A stretch of DNA of 64,000 nucleotides from Croceibacterium segetis. Lineage in GTDB: Bacteria; Pseudomonadota; Alphaproteobacteria; Sphingomonadales; Sphingomonadaceae. Of this stretch, positions 19,166 through 28,746 are shown in pieces (positions within the stretch are counted from its first letter, which is position 1; each line of letters begins with the position of its first letter). A program made the position numbers and the translations under genes. The DNA is taken from assembly GCF_011320115.1 (NCBI RefSeq), contig NZ_JAANOZ010000003.1, positions 285,458-349,457 of the forward strand, read 5' to 3'. A model generated the notes under the pieces. That model was given only the letters and a program-made list of their open reading frames with translations, searched no databases and was not told where the DNA came from.

Positions 19166-19789
19166 ATGCTCAAGCGATTCGCCGCCGCCCTCACGCTCGC
19201 CCTCGCCGCCCCCGTCGCCGCGCAGGACGCACCGGCCCAACCGCGCACCGATCTGGTCGTGCTCGAAACCGCGCTCGGCGACATCACCCTGGCGATCGAG
19301 AGCGAGCGCGCACCGGTCACTGCCGCCAACTTCCTGCGCTACGTCGACGAACGCCGCCTCGATGGGACGGTGTTCTACCGGGCGATGCGGCTCGCCTGGG
19401 GCGAGCAGCCGAACGGGCTCATTCAAGGTGGCACGCAATACGATCCCAAGCGCGTGCTGCCGCCGATTGCGCACGAGCCGACCACCCAGACGGGACTGAG
19501 CCACACCGCCGGGGCGATCTCGATGGCGCGCTACGCGCCGGGCACCGCCACCGGCGACTTTTCGATCATGGTTTCCGACCAGCCTTCGCTCGATGCCGAC
19601 CCCAAGGGCGAGACCGACGACGCCCGCGCGGGGTTTGCGGTCTTCGGCCACGTCGTCTCCGGAATGGTCGTCGTGCGGCAGATCTTCGCCGCGCCCACCG
19701 ATCCGGACAAGGGCGAAGGCTTCATGAAAGGGCAAATGCTCGCCCAGCCGGTGACGATCCTCCACGCGCACCGCGTGAAGGCCTCCTAG
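19166..19789 (+). CDS. Periplasmic cyclophilin-type peptidyl-prolyl isomerase
   Basis: A 207-residue cyclophilin with a Sec signal peptide (cleavage probably after PVAAQ). VVLETALGDITLAIE, APVTAANFLRYVD, TVFYRAMR and GLIQGGTQ follow the cyclophilin fold. Conservation falls off in the second half, where GAISMAR and GDFSIMVSDQP are recognisable. It accelerates proline isomerisation in exported proteins. Its stop overlaps the convergent SLC13 gene. Confidence 0.85.
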   Translation: MLKRFAAALTLALAAPVAAQDAPAQPRTDLVVLETALGDITLAIESERAPVTAANFLRYVDERRLDGTVFYRAMRLAWGEQPNGLIQGGTQYDPKRVLPPIAHEPTTQTGLSHTAGAISMARYAPGTATGDFSIMVSDQPSLDADPKGETDDARAGFAVFGHVVSGMVVVRQIFAAPTDPDKGEGFMKGQMLAQPVTILHAHRVKAS

Positions 19790-21567
19790 CCGGGGCGCAG
19801 GCCCCAGACCCACGCGACCAGCGGGGTTCCGAGCAGGATGACGATGAACGATAGAGGCAGGCCCAGCCGGGCATAATCGCCGAACCTGTACCCCCCGGGG
19901 CCGCGAACGAGCGTATTGCACTGGTGTCCGATCGGAGTGAGGAAATCGCACCCGGCCCCGGTCGCGACCGCCATCAGCATCGCATCGGCGCCAAGCCCGA
20001 GCTTTTCAGCCAAGCCGACGCCGATCGGCGCCAGGATCAGCACCGTCGGCGCGTTGTGCAGAAAGGGCGCGCAAACCATGGCTGCAAGCATCATCCCGCC
20101 GAGCACGATTATCGGGCTCGCGCCCGAGAGCGCCGAGGCGAGCCCGTGAGCGATAAGCGCCGTGCCGCCGTTGTCATGGATCGCTTCGCTTAGCGGTGTA
20201 AGCGCGCCGATCAGCACGAGCACTTCGGGCTCGAGGGCGCGGTACGCCTCGCGCATCGACAAGGATCCTATCGCGATCACGGCAACCGCCGCGGCGAAAA
20301 ATCCCACCGCGACGGGAAGCACATGGAGCGCAACGAGCGCTATGGCAGCGCTCAGCAACAGGATCGGTCCATAGCGCGCGCGTCGCGTGCCGATGGTCAC
20401 CGAGCGCTCCGCCAGCGGCAGCAGCCCGAGCTCCTGCAGCACGCGCGCCAGCGCACCCTCTCCCGCCTGAATCACCACGAGGTCGCCGGGCTCGAAGCGC
20501 ACTTCCGAAAGCCTTTCGCGCAGCGGCTGGCCGTGGCGGCTGACCGCCAGCAGCTTGGTGCCGAAAGTGCGCTGCAGCGCCACTATGCCGGCTGACAGCC
20601 CGACGAGGATCGAACGCGGTTCCACGACCGCCTCTATCGAGCGGAGCTCCTCGTTTGCCTCCTCGGTTTCGACCGGAATCTCTTCTCGCGCGTGCTCCAG
20701 CGGCAGCCGCTGGAACAGTGTGGCGAGCGATTCCTCCTCGCCCCTGATCTGCAACACCATGCCGGGCACTAGCTTGGTACCGGGGTCGACCGGCCGGCGC
20801 TCCCCCTGCGCATCGATCAGCCCGGTCAACTGGACGTTGAAGTCCCCCAGCTTGAGGTCGGCGACGGTGGCGAGACTCTCGGGCCAGCCATCCCCGATAC
20901 CTGCTTCGGTCGCATACTGCACGCCGGCGTGAGCGTCCTCCATTGCTGCCCTCGGCGCCCGGTCGCGCGGCAACAGGCGCCAGCCGAAGCTGAGGAAGAC
21001 AAACCCCGCCAAAGTCAGGCCCAGGCCCACCGGTGCAAAGTCGAACATCGCGAACGGCTTGCCGAAGGTATCCTCGCGGACCTGGCTGACGATGATGTTG
21101 GTCGAGGTGCCGACCAGCGTCACCAGCCCGCCGAGCAGGGCCATGAACGACATCGGCATCAGCAGCAGCGAGGGCGAGCTCTGTTCCGACCGGCCAAGCC
21201 GGATGGCGACCGGCATCAGCGCCGCCAGCGCGCCGACGTTCTTGTTGATCATCGCGAACAGCCCCGTCGCCGCGGCCATGGCCGGAACCTGGGTCTGCGG
21301 CGTGCGCAGGTGCCGGATCAGCGGAGCGACCAGCGGCTCGATCACGCCGGAGCGGGTAATCGCCGCCGAAAGGATCAATGCCCCGGCGATGACGATGACC
21401 ACGTCGCTGGTGAAGCCGGTGAAAGCGTGCTTCCCGTCGACCACCCCGGTGAGGACCGCCACCAGCAGCGCCCCGAGCGAAATCGCGTCGTACCGGAAAC
21501 GCCCCGAAGCGAATAGCGCCACCGCCGTCCCGACGATCGCGAAGGACAGCCCCTGTTCGAATGTCAT
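19786..21567 (-). CDS. SLC13/DASS-type transporter with TrkA-C domains
   Basis: A 593-residue inner-membrane permease of the divalent anion:sodium symporter superfamily. An N-terminal set of helices (from MTFEQGLSFAIVG, with LVGTSTNIIVS as substrate/sodium hairpin) is followed by two TrkA-C/RCK-C domains (about residues 210-380) and a second helical half containing PFLHNAPTVLI and GAGCDFLTPIGHQ. Proteins of this build often carry sulphate or other anions; the substrate here is unknown. The start overlaps the DUF202 stop by four bases. Confidence 0.88.
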   Translation of the reverse strand: MTFEQGLSFAIVGTAVALFASGRFRYDAISLGALLVAVLTGVVDGKHAFTGFTSDVVIVIAGALILSAAITRSGVIEPLVAPLIRHLRTPQTQVPAMAAATGLFAMINKNVGALAALMPVAIRLGRSEQSSPSLLLMPMSFMALLGGLVTLVGTSTNIIVSQVREDTFGKPFAMFDFAPVGLGLTLAGFVFLSFGWRLLPRDRAPRAAMEDAHAGVQYATEAGIGDGWPESLATVADLKLGDFNVQLTGLIDAQGERRPVDPGTKLVPGMVLQIRGEEESLATLFQRLPLEHAREEIPVETEEANEELRSIEAVVEPRSILVGLSAGIVALQRTFGTKLLAVSRHGQPLRERLSEVRFEPGDLVVIQAGEGALARVLQELGLLPLAERSVTIGTRRARYGPILLLSAAIALVALHVLPVAVGFFAAAVAVIAIGSLSMREAYRALEPEVLVLIGALTPLSEAIHDNGGTALIAHGLASALSGASPIIVLGGMMLAAMVCAPFLHNAPTVLILAPIGVGLAEKLGLGADAMLMAVATGAGCDFLTPIGHQCNTLVRGPGGYRFGDYARLGLPLSFIVILLGTPLVAWVWGLRPG

Positions 21568-22043
21568 CGCGTGACGATGCCGACCAGCACGGCGAGACCG
21601 AGCAGAACGAGGAAGCCGTTGAAGAACAGCAGCAGCCAGGCGGGCAGTTGCGGGGCGTCCGGCTCCGGCCGCTCCTTGCCCGCCAGCTCGCGCCAGACGC
21701 CGGCGACGAAACAGAATTCGGCGAAGATCAGCAGCACGATCGAGGCGACCAGCACAATCCACGGCTCGACCAGCTTCTCGAGTAGCGCCTTGGCGCCGAT
21801 CCCCGCGGCGAGCGCGGCAAGCCCGGTGCGCATCCACGCGGCGTAAGTCCGCTCGCCGGCGAGCAGGGTGCGGTCGGCCGCCAGCTTCGTGCGACGCTCG
21901 GCGCTGGTTTCCTGGGCGACGGCGCTGTCGACCATCGTCTCGGCGCTGTCGGCCACGGTATCGGCGCTGCCGGCGAGCGTTTGCGCGCTGTCGACCAGCT
22001 TCTCCTGCGCCTTGGCGGCTCTGCTTTCGACTTTGGTCGCCAC
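21564..22043 (-). CDS. DUF202 membrane protein with DSA-rich N-terminus
   Basis: A 159-residue protein. The C-terminal 110 residues form a DUF202 domain: DRTLLAGERTYAAWMRTGLAA, then three transmembrane helices. The N-terminal 45 residues are helical and repetitive, with DSA at regular steps (DSAQTLAGSADTVADSAETM). GTG at 22043 is used because the repetitive part keeps coding character. An ATG at 21935 would leave only the DUF202 domain. It is coupled to the SLC13 gene. Confidence 0.75.
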   Translation of the reverse strand: MATKVESRAAKAQEKLVDSAQTLAGSADTVADSAETMVDSAVAQETSAERRTKLAADRTLLAGERTYAAWMRTGLAALAAGIGAKALLEKLVEPWIVLVASIVLLIFAEFCFVAGVWRELAGKERPEPDAPQLPAWLLLFFNGFLVLLGLAVLVGIVTR

Positions 22044-22081
22044 GATGGACTTAACGCGCGGCGAGGCGCGCGGTGCCGCGG

Positions 22082-22768
22082 CTATTTTGCTTCGGTTTCC
22101 TGCGGATCGCCCTCGACCTCGTCGCCTGGCTGTTCCTTGCGGAACCGCAGCGTCCGGTCGAAGCGCTCCAGCACGAAACTGTCGCCGTCGCGCCGCAAGA
22201 TCTGGTGATCGAAAGCGACGGTGCCGAGATCGTTGGGAACGAAGCGGAAATGCATCGCCCTGGTGCCGGCGGGAACGGGCACGGGGTCCGAGGCGATCTG
22301 GTACAGCGGAAAGGCCAGCATCACCTCTACCGGTTGGCCACCGCGCTTGATCTTGAAGCTCACCCGGTCCTTGTCGAACATGGCGGGCATCCCGCTGCCG
22401 TCCGTGAGCCGGACGCCGGCCTCGAACAGCTGCAGGGGAATGTCCTCCGCCACCTCGAGCGTGATGTCGAGCGCGCCGCCGGCGGCCGCATCGATCCCGA
22501 CAAGCTCGAACCTGGGCGCATTGACCGGATCGCTGGTCAGCGCGATCCCGCTGTCCGTCGCCTCCCAGGTGCCCCTGGCCGCCTCGTCCATCGCGCCGTA
22601 ACTCAGGAAATATTCGAAACGGCCGTCCGCTTCGAGCCGCAAGCCCGTGCCGACTTCCATCTGGCTGCCGTTGTATGTGCCGACGAGATCGGCCGGCTGG
22701 ACCTGGGCAAATGCCGAGCCCGGCCATGCAAGGCCCAGCATGACAACAAGTCGCGAACACAGTCGCAT
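22082..22768 (-). CDS. Secreted protein of unknown function
   Basis: A 228-residue protein with a signal peptide of about 21 residues (cleavage near GSAFAQ), then a beta-rich domain beginning DLVGTYNGSQMEVGTGLRL, a lipocalin-like opening. The tail is acidic (GDEVEGDPQETEAK). I recognise no family. The ATG follows CGGAG at seven bases. It lies directly downstream of sdhA, in the place where sdhB is often found. Confidence 0.7.
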   Translation of the reverse strand: MRLCSRLVVMLGLAWPGSAFAQVQPADLVGTYNGSQMEVGTGLRLEADGRFEYFLSYGAMDEAARGTWEATDSGIALTSDPVNAPRFELVGIDAAAGGALDITLEVAEDIPLQLFEAGVRLTDGSGMPAMFDKDRVSFKIKRGGQPVEVMLAFPLYQIASDPVPVPAGTRAMHFRFVPNDLGTVAFDHQILRRDGDSFVLERFDRTLRFRKEQPGDEVEGDPQETEAK

Positions 22769-22804
22769 GGGAGCACTCCGGTCCGACGCGCGACCCCGTG
22801 AGTC

Positions 22805-24664
22805 TTAGTACACCCGCTTCTTCGGCTCGATGTACGCCACGTCGTCGGTCAGGGTGTATTCGTGGACCGGGCGGTAATCGATCTTCACCTCGCCGCCGGT
22901 GCCGCCCCAGCCGGTGAACCAGCTGGCGGTGTGCTTCATCCAGTTCGCGTCATCGCGCTCGGGGAAGTCCTCGTGGGCGTGGGCGCCGCGCGATTCCTTG
23001 CGGTTGTGGGCGGAGTGCATCGTCACGATCGCCTGGCCGATCAGGTTGTCGAGCTCGAGCGTCTCGACGAGGTCGCTGTTCCAGATCAGCGAGCGGTCGG
23101 TGACCGCAATGTCGTGCATCGAGCCGTAGATTTCGGCGAGCTTCGCCTTGCCTTCGGCCATCAGCTCGTCGGTGCGGAACACCGCCGCGTGCGCGCTCAT
23201 CGCGCGCTGCATCGAGGTGCGGATCGCCGCGGTCGGCGTGCCGCCCTTGGCATTGCGGAAGTGGTCGAGGCGGCCGAGCGCGAAGTCGGCGCTGTCCTTG
23301 GGCAGCTCCTCGTGCGGGCTGTTCGGCTTGAGCAGCTCCTTGAGCCGGTGCCCGGTCGCGCGGCCGAACACCACGAGGTCGATCAGCGAGTTGGAACCGA
23401 GGCGATTGGCGCCGTGGACCGAAACGCACGCCGCCTCGCCGACCGCGAACAGGCCCGGCACGACGGTCTCGGGATCGCCGTCGGCGCCGATGGTGACGAC
23501 CTCGCCGTGATAGTTCGTCGGGATGCCGCCCATGTTGTAGTGCACGGTCGGCACCACCGGCAGCGGCTGGCGGGTGAGGTCGACCCCGGCGAAGATCTTG
23601 CCGCTCTCGGTGATGCCCGGCAGCCGCTCCGCCAGCACCTTGGGATCGATGTGGTCGAGGTGCAGGTAGATGTGGTCCTTGTGCGGGCCGACGCCCCGCC
23701 CCTCGCGGATCTCCAGCGCCATCGAGCGGCTGACGACGTCGCGGCTGGCGAGGTCCTTGGCGCTCGGGGCGTAGCGTTCCATGAAGCGCTCGCCCTCGGA
23801 GTTGGTCAGGTACCCGCCCTCGCCGCGCGCGCCTTCGGTGATCAGCACGCCGGCGCCGTAGATGCCGGTCGGGTGGAACTGGACGAACTCCATGTCCTGC
23901 AGCGGCAGCCCCGCGCGCAGGACCATCCCGCCGCCGTCGCCGGTGCAGGTGTGGGCGCTGGTGCACGTGAAATACGTCCGGCCATAGCCGCCGGTCGCCA
24001 GCACCACCGCGTGCGCGCGGAAGCGGTGGATCGAACCGTCGTCGAGGCACAGCGCGATCACGCCGACGCACTTGCCGCCCTGCATGATCAGGTCGATCGC
24101 GAAGTATTCGATGAAGAAGTCGGCGTCGTACTTCAGGCTCTGCTGGTAGAGCGCGTGGAGCATCGCGTGGCCGGTGCGGTCCGCCGCGGCGCAGGTGCGC
24201 TGGACGGGCGGCCCCGCGCCCATGTTCTGCATGTGGCCGCCGAACGGGCGCTGGTAGATCGTGCCATCGTCGTTGCGGCTGAACGGCACGCCGGCGTGCT
24301 CGAGCTCGTAGACCGCGTTCGGCGCCTCGCGCACCATGTACTCGATCGCGTCCTGGTCGCCGAGCCAGTCCGAGCCCTTGACGGTGTCGTACATGTGCCA
24401 CTGCCAGTGGTCGGGCGTGTTGTTGCCGAGGCTCGCGGCGATGCCGCCTTGCGCGGCGACGGTGTGCGAACGCGTGGGGAAGACCTTGGTGATGCAGGCG
24501 GTCTTGAGGCCGCTTTCGGCGCTGCCCATCGTCGCGCGCAGGCCGGAGCCGCCGGCGCCGACGACCACGACGTCATAGGTATGATCGACAATCTTGTAGG
24601 CGGGTGCGGCGCGGCTGTTGCTGCCGGGTGTCGTTGGCGGCGTGATCGGCGAGGGGTTGTCCAT
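22805..24664 (-). CDS. sdhA: Succinate dehydrogenase flavoprotein subunit
   Basis: A 619-residue FAD-binding subunit of complex II. It shows the dinucleotide motif [12 protein letters not shown], the FAD-attachment region [10 protein letters not shown] and the active-site segments [20 protein letters not shown] and [10 protein letters not shown]. It oxidises succinate to fumarate on the cytoplasmic side of the inner membrane. A proline- and serine-rich leader of about 25 residues precedes the family homology. Its ATG shares one base with the sdhD stop. Confidence 0.96.
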   Translation of the reverse strand: MDNPSPITPPTTPGSNSRAAPAYKIVDHTYDVVVVGAGGSGLRATMGSAESGLKTACITKVFPTRSHTVAAQGGIAASLGNNTPDHWQWHMYDTVKGSDWLGDQDAIEYMVREAPNAVYELEHAGVPFSRNDDGTIYQRPFGGHMQNMGAGPPVQRTCAAADRTGHAMLHALYQQSLKYDADFFIEYFAIDLIMQGGKCVGVIALCLDDGSIHRFRAHAVVLATGGYGRTYFTCTSAHTCTGDGGGMVLRAGLPLQDMEFVQFHPTGIYGAGVLITEGARGEGGYLTNSEGERFMERYAPSAKDLASRDVVSRSMALEIREGRGVGPHKDHIYLHLDHIDPKVLAERLPGITESGKIFAGVDLTRQPLPVVPTVHYNMGGIPTNYHGEVVTIGADGDPETVVPGLFAVGEAACVSVHGANRLGSNSLIDLVVFGRATGHRLKELLKPNSPHEELPKDSADFALGRLDHFRNAKGGTPTAAIRTSMQRAMSAHAAVFRTDELMAEGKAKLAEIYGSMHDIAVTDRSLIWNSDLVETLELDNLIGQAIVTMHSAHNRKESRGAHAHEDFPERDDANWMKHTASWFTGWGGTGGEVKIDYRPVHEYTLTDDVAYIEPKKRVY

Positions 24665-25053
24665 CAGGCGGCGACTCCTCCGAGCGCCGCCTTGAGGATG
24701 AAGAACAGCCCGAAGGCGATTCCGGCGGCGGCGCCGAAGTTGACCAGCAGCAGCGCGGCGAACTTGTTGCCGGCCTCGTGCACGTAATCGCCGATGAGCT
24801 CGCTGAGGCCCAGCCGGGCGTGCCAGAACACGTTGACCACCAGCGCTGCCATCGCGACGGCGGGCACCGGGTGCCTGAGCCAGCCGATCACGCTGCCGTA
24901 GCTGAGGTCGGGGAGGAGGACGAGCGAGATCGCCAGGAAGCTGACCAGCAGCAGGTTGCCGACGGCGGTCATGCGCTGCTGCAGCCAGGCTTCCTCGCCT
25001 TCATGCGCGGGGCCGAGCCCGCGGACCCGGCCGAGTTCGGTGCCGTCACCCAT
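24664..25053 (-). CDS. sdhD: Succinate dehydrogenase membrane anchor subunit
   Basis: A 129-residue protein with three hydrophobic helices, one of the two complex II membrane anchors. [16 protein letters not shown] has the His and Asp/Tyr pattern of haem b and quinone contacts in SdhD. The ATG follows AGGAG at eight bases. It lies between sdhC and sdhA in the usual order. Confidence 0.9.
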   Translation of the reverse strand: MGDGTELGRVRGLGPAHEGEEAWLQQRMTAVGNLLLVSFLAISLVLLPDLSYGSVIGWLRHPVPAVAMAALVVNVFWHARLGLSELIGDYVHEAGNKFAALLLVNFGAAAGIAFGLFFILKAALGGVAA

Positions 25054-25064
25054 GCGAGTGTCTC

Positions 25065-25445
25065 CTAGAGATAGATCACCGCGGCCCAGAAGGCGGCGGT
25101 GAGCAGGATGCCGATGATCGTCGTGGCGACCGACCAGCGCTTGTTTTCGTGGATTTCGTATCCCGCGCCGGCGTCCATCACGAAGTGGCGGACGCCCGAG
25201 CTCATGTGATTGAAGAACGCCCAGCTGATGCCGACAAGCACGACCATGCCGTACCAGGTGGAGGCCTGCTGGGCGAATGTGGCGTAGCTTTCCGGCCCGC
25301 CGGCGATCGCCGCGAGCCACCAGATCAGCACCGGCAACGCGACGAACGCCATGCCGTCGCCGGTGATGCGGTGCAGGATCGAGACGAGCATATGCGGGCC
25401 CCACTTCCAGATCGACAAGTGCGGCGAGAGCGGGCGGGAGGCCAT
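25065..25445 (-). CDS. sdhC: Succinate dehydrogenase cytochrome b556 subunit
   Basis: A 126-residue SdhC with RPLSPHLSIW and ISILHRITG-like sequence (LVSILHRITGDGM) near the N-terminus, three helices, and HMSSGVRHFVMD carrying the haem-ligating histidine. The start giving MASRPLSPH is chosen; an upstream ATG in frame would add a non-conserved leader. It begins the sdhCDA operon. Confidence 0.92.
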   Translation of the reverse strand: MASRPLSPHLSIWKWGPHMLVSILHRITGDGMAFVALPVLIWWLAAIAGGPESYATFAQQASTWYGMVVLVGISWAFFNHMSSGVRHFVMDAGAGYEIHENKRWSVATTIIGILLTAAFWAAVIYL

Positions 25446-25524
25446 CGGCAGGATCCGTTCGTTCGAGTGTGGCGACGCTCTTAGCGGAATGGTCAAGCGA
25501 GGCAACACCGGCTAGATCGCGGCC

Positions 25525-26238
25525 ATGCCAACCGTCCTCATTACCGGATCCTCGCGCGGGATCGGCCAGGCGACCGCGGAAGCGCTGCGGGCGCGCGGCG
25601 CCAGGGTGATCGGCCATTCGTCGCGACCCACCGACGATCCCGATGCGATCCCCGCCGACTTCTCCGACCCGCCGGCGCCGCAAGTCCTGTGGGAGGAGGC
25701 ACTCGAGCGATCGGGCGGCGAGATCGACGTGCTGGTCAACAACGCCGGCCTGTTTGCCGCCGCGCCGATCGACGCTTCCGACATCGCCTGGCTCGACGCG
25801 TGGGAGGATACGCTGCGGATCAACCTCACCGCCGCCGCCCAGCTCTCGCGCTTCGCGGTGCGGCACTGGCTCGGCAGCGGGCGAACGGGGCGCATCGTCC
25901 ACATCGCCAGCCGCGCCGGGCATCGCGGCGATTCGCCCGATCACTGGCACTATGCGGCCTCGAAGGGCGGGATGCTCGCGCTGCACAAGACCATCGCCCG
26001 CGCCTACGCCTTCGAAGGCATCCTCAGCTTCGCCATCACGCCGGGGTTCACCAACACCGGGATGGCCGAAGACTATCTCGCCACACGCGGCGGCGCGGGG
26101 CTGCTGGCCGACATCCCGCTCGGCCGCGTCGCCACGCCCGAGGAGATCGCCAGGATCGCGGTGTTCTGCGCGCTCGACGCCCCGCCGAGCCTGACCGGCG
26201 CGACGCTCGACGCCAATGGGGCCAGCTATGTTCGCTAG
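25525..26238 (+). CDS. Short-chain dehydrogenase/reductase
   Basis: A 237-residue SDR with TGSSRGIG near the N-terminus, NNAG, a Ser followed by YAASKGG as catalytic centre, and PEEIARIAVFCALD near the end. This is the classical FabG-like size, but the substrate is not predictable. The 79-base gap to sdhC holds the divergent promoters. Its last 11 bases overlap the metallo-beta-lactamase gene. Confidence 0.85.
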   Translation: MPTVLITGSSRGIGQATAEALRARGARVIGHSSRPTDDPDAIPADFSDPPAPQVLWEEALERSGGEIDVLVNNAGLFAAAPIDASDIAWLDAWEDTLRINLTAAAQLSRFAVRHWLGSGRTGRIVHIASRAGHRGDSPDHWHYAASKGGMLALHKTIARAYAFEGILSFAITPGFTNTGMAEDYLATRGGAGLLADIPLGRVATPEEIARIAVFCALDAPPSLTGATLDANGASYVR

Positions 26239-27124
26239 AATCGCATCCGCAGCGCTGCTGCTTACCGCCACCGCGTCCGCCCCGCCCCCACAAGGGGCCG
26301 CCGCCGACGGGCAGGTGCGCTGGGCGAAGCAATGCAAGGATTGGGACGAGTGGGACAAGCCCGGCCCGCCCTACCTGATCCACGGCCAGACCTACTATGT
26401 CGGCACCTGCGGGATCAGCGCGATCCTCATCGTCAGTCCCGAAGGCCACACGCTGATCGACAGCGGCACCGATGCCGGGGCGAAAGTGGTGGCGGCGAAC
26501 ATTCGCAAGCTCGGCTTCAGGCTGGCAGACGTGAACACCTTGCTCAACACTCACGAGCACCATGACCACGTCGGCGGCATGGCCCGCCTGCAGCGCCTGA
26601 CGGGCGCTCACCTGGTGTCCTCGCCGCGCGCCGCCGCGGTTCTGGGCAGCGGAACTTCCGACTCCGAAGACCCGCAGGCGATGGAGCACATGCGCTTTCC
26701 ACCGGCTCACGTGACCGACGTGCTCGAGATGAAGGACGGCGAAGCGCGGATCCTCGGCGCGACCGAGCTCCGGGCGGTCGCCACGCCGGGGCACACGCCG
26801 GGCGCGCTGAGTTGGCAATGGGAGTCCTGCGAAACGAAGGATCGCTGCCTGACGATCGTCTACGCCGACAGCCTCACGCCGGTCAGCAGCGACGGCTATC
26901 GCTTCAGCGACCACCCCGCCTACCTGGCGGCGTTCCGTGCCAGCCTGGCGAAGATCGCCTCGCTCAAGTGTGACATCCTGCTCTCGCCGCATCCCTCGGC
27001 CAGCGGCATGCGCGACCGGTTGCTCAGGGGCAGCCTGGTCGATCCGCAAGGCTGCGAGGCCTACGCCGCCCGCCTTTCGAAGCAGCTCGACGAGCGGCTC
27101 GCGAAGGAAGCCGATGGCCGATAG
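26228..27124 (+). CDS. Subclass B3 metallo-beta-lactamase
   Basis: A 298-residue protein with a Sec signal peptide and a metallo-beta-lactamase fold. Zinc ligands follow the B3 pattern: HEHHDH gives H109, H111, D113 and H114, then GHTPG supplies the next His, and SPHPSASG the last. YADSLTP carries the serine typical of B3 enzymes in place of the B1 cysteine. CKDWDEW and CGISAILI are also B3-like. It is expected to hydrolyse beta-lactams in the periplasm, but spectrum cannot be predicted. It overlaps the SDR gene before it and prmA after it. Confidence 0.88.
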   Translation: MFARIASAALLLTATASAPPPQGAAADGQVRWAKQCKDWDEWDKPGPPYLIHGQTYYVGTCGISAILIVSPEGHTLIDSGTDAGAKVVAANIRKLGFRLADVNTLLNTHEHHDHVGGMARLQRLTGAHLVSSPRAAAVLGSGTSDSEDPQAMEHMRFPPAHVTDVLEMKDGEARILGATELRAVATPGHTPGALSWQWESCETKDRCLTIVYADSLTPVSSDGYRFSDHPAYLAAFRASLAKIASLKCDILLSPHPSASGMRDRLLRGSLVDPQGCEAYAARLSKQLDERLAKEADGR

Positions 27125-28025
27125 CTGGAAGCTGATCGCGCACGCGCCAAAAGGAGTGGTCCATGCGGCGCTGCTGGCGCACGAAGATGTCGAGGAGTGG
27201 GATCCCGAGATCGTCGTCACTGGCCACGAGATCGCCGAGGATCGGCCCGATGAGTGGGTGCTTGAGGCCTACCTGCCGCGCCGGCCGCGCAAGGAAGACC
27301 GCGAATCGTTCGCGGCGCTGTTTGCCGGCAAGCCGCCTGCTCTCGTGACCGAAAAGGTACGGCCAGCCGACTGGGTGACGGAAAGCCAGCGCGGCGTCGA
27401 GCCGATCCGCGCGGGACGGTTCTACGTCCACACACCCGACCATCTGCCCAGCGCGGAGCCGGGCGTTACCAGCTTCGAAATCCCCGCCAGCCAGGCGTTC
27501 GGCACCGGGCAGCACGCCACGACCGCCGGCTGCCTGGCGATGCTGAGCGCGATGAAACGGCGCGGCGTGGCCGCGCGCAACGTGGCCGACATCGGCACCG
27601 GGACCGGCCTGCTCGCCTTCGCGGCGCTCAAGCTGTGGCCGCGAGCCCATGCGGTGGCGAGCGACATCGACCCGGTCTGCGCGCCGGTCGTGGCCGAGAA
27701 CGCCGAGCGCAACGGTTTCAGGATCGGGGCGCGGCCGGGTGAGCTAGCGGTCGCCGTCGCCGCGGGGATGGACGATCGCCGACTGCGCGAATGCGGGCCT
27801 TATGACCTGCTCATAGCCAACATCCTCGCCGGCCCGCTGGTCGAGCTCGCGCCCGACTTCGCCGACTCGATGCCGCCGCGCGGCAACCTCGTCCTCGCCG
27901 GCCTTCTGGCGGCTCAGGAGCGCGCCGTGCGCGCCGCCTATCGCGCCGTCGGATTTGCCCTCGCCGGACGCATCGTCAACGGAGACTGGTCGATCCTGTG
28001 GCTGCGCCGCCGCTTCATTGGCTGA
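27114..28025 (+). CDS. prmA: Ribosomal protein L11 methyltransferase
   Basis: A 303-residue SAM-dependent methyltransferase. The catalytic domain has QAFGTGQHATT, the SAM motif ADIGTGTGLLA, and ANILAGPL in the place of the family's NILA motif. It methylates L11 at several amino groups. The N-terminal substrate-recognition part is more divergent. The ATG follows AAGGAAG inside the end of the beta-lactamase gene. Confidence 0.9.
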   Translation: MADSWKLIAHAPKGVVHAALLAHEDVEEWDPEIVVTGHEIAEDRPDEWVLEAYLPRRPRKEDRESFAALFAGKPPALVTEKVRPADWVTESQRGVEPIRAGRFYVHTPDHLPSAEPGVTSFEIPASQAFGTGQHATTAGCLAMLSAMKRRGVAARNVADIGTGTGLLAFAALKLWPRAHAVASDIDPVCAPVVAENAERNGFRIGARPGELAVAVAAGMDDRRLRECGPYDLLIANILAGPLVELAPDFADSMPPRGNLVLAGLLAAQERAVRAAYRAVGFALAGRIVNGDWSILWLRRRFIG

Positions 28026-28696
28026 TCCGCTGGATCGCGTGGGCGGCGCTGGGGCTGTTCGGCCTCCTTGCAGCCTATGCCCTGGCCGGATGGGTCGGAA
28101 GCTCGATCCCGCGCAACGCGGACTGGCGCGAGCCTGCTGCGAGCGATTCCGGCGTCGTGACGATCATGGTGGAGACCAACGGCGTCCACACCGCGCTGGT
28201 GCTGCCGCTGGTCACGCCCGAGCGCGACTGGCGCCCGGTGTTCCCCGACAGCGAGCTTGCCGCACCTAGCCCCGAATATACCCATGTCGCGATCAGCTGG
28301 GGCGAGAAGCAGGTGTTCCTCTACACCCCGACCTGGTGGGACTTGCGCCCGTGGACCGTGGCGCGGATCGTCGGCATCGGCGGCGACGGGGTGCTTCACA
28401 TCGCCCATTACATCCGCCCCGCCCCGGCCGACGACATTCGCCCGTTGCGGCTCACGCGCGAACAATACGCCAGACTGGTGGCAGCGATCGATCGCTCGCT
28501 GCCGAAACATCCGCGCGTTCGCTATGCGGGCTATGGCGCGCAGGACGTGTTCTACGACGCGCCCGGACACTACACCGTCGAGACCACCTGCAACCAGTGG
28601 ACCAGCAACACGCTGGCCGCGGCGGGCGTCAGGATCGGCGCCTGGACCCCGTTCGCCGGCGGGGTGATGAAGTGGGTTCCGCCTCTCAGGAGATGA
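27998..28696 (+). CDS. TIGR02117/DUF2459 family protein
   Basis: A 232-residue protein with one N-terminal transmembrane helix. It matches TIGR02117/DUF2459: VETNGVHTALVLP, HVAISWGEKQVFL and ETTCNQWTSNTLAAAGV. The conserved His and Cys suggest a papain- or NlpC-like peptidase fold, though this is inference. A GTG start lies within the last 28 bases of prmA. Homologues were once noted near urease genes, but none is present here. Confidence 0.82.
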   Translation: MAAPPLHWLIRWIAWAALGLFGLLAAYALAGWVGSSIPRNADWREPAASDSGVVTIMVETNGVHTALVLPLVTPERDWRPVFPDSELAAPSPEYTHVAISWGEKQVFLYTPTWWDLRPWTVARIVGIGGDGVLHIAHYIRPAPADDIRPLRLTREQYARLVAAIDRSLPKHPRVRYAGYGAQDVFYDAPGHYTVETTCNQWTSNTLAAAGVRIGAWTPFAGGVMKWVPPLRR

Positions 28697-28746
28697 CTCT
28701 CGCCCCAAAACGTGCATGGTAGCGCTACCTAGGGAGAGGACTCGCG

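Noticed and set aside
22862..24787. 641-codon open frame antisense to sdhA
   Set aside because: It is a shadow created by high GC content; sdhA on the other strand is clearly the real gene.
26228..27124. Recently acquired resistance gene
   Set aside because: No integron, insertion sequence or base-composition shift; it overlaps both neighbouring genes like a resident chromosomal gene.
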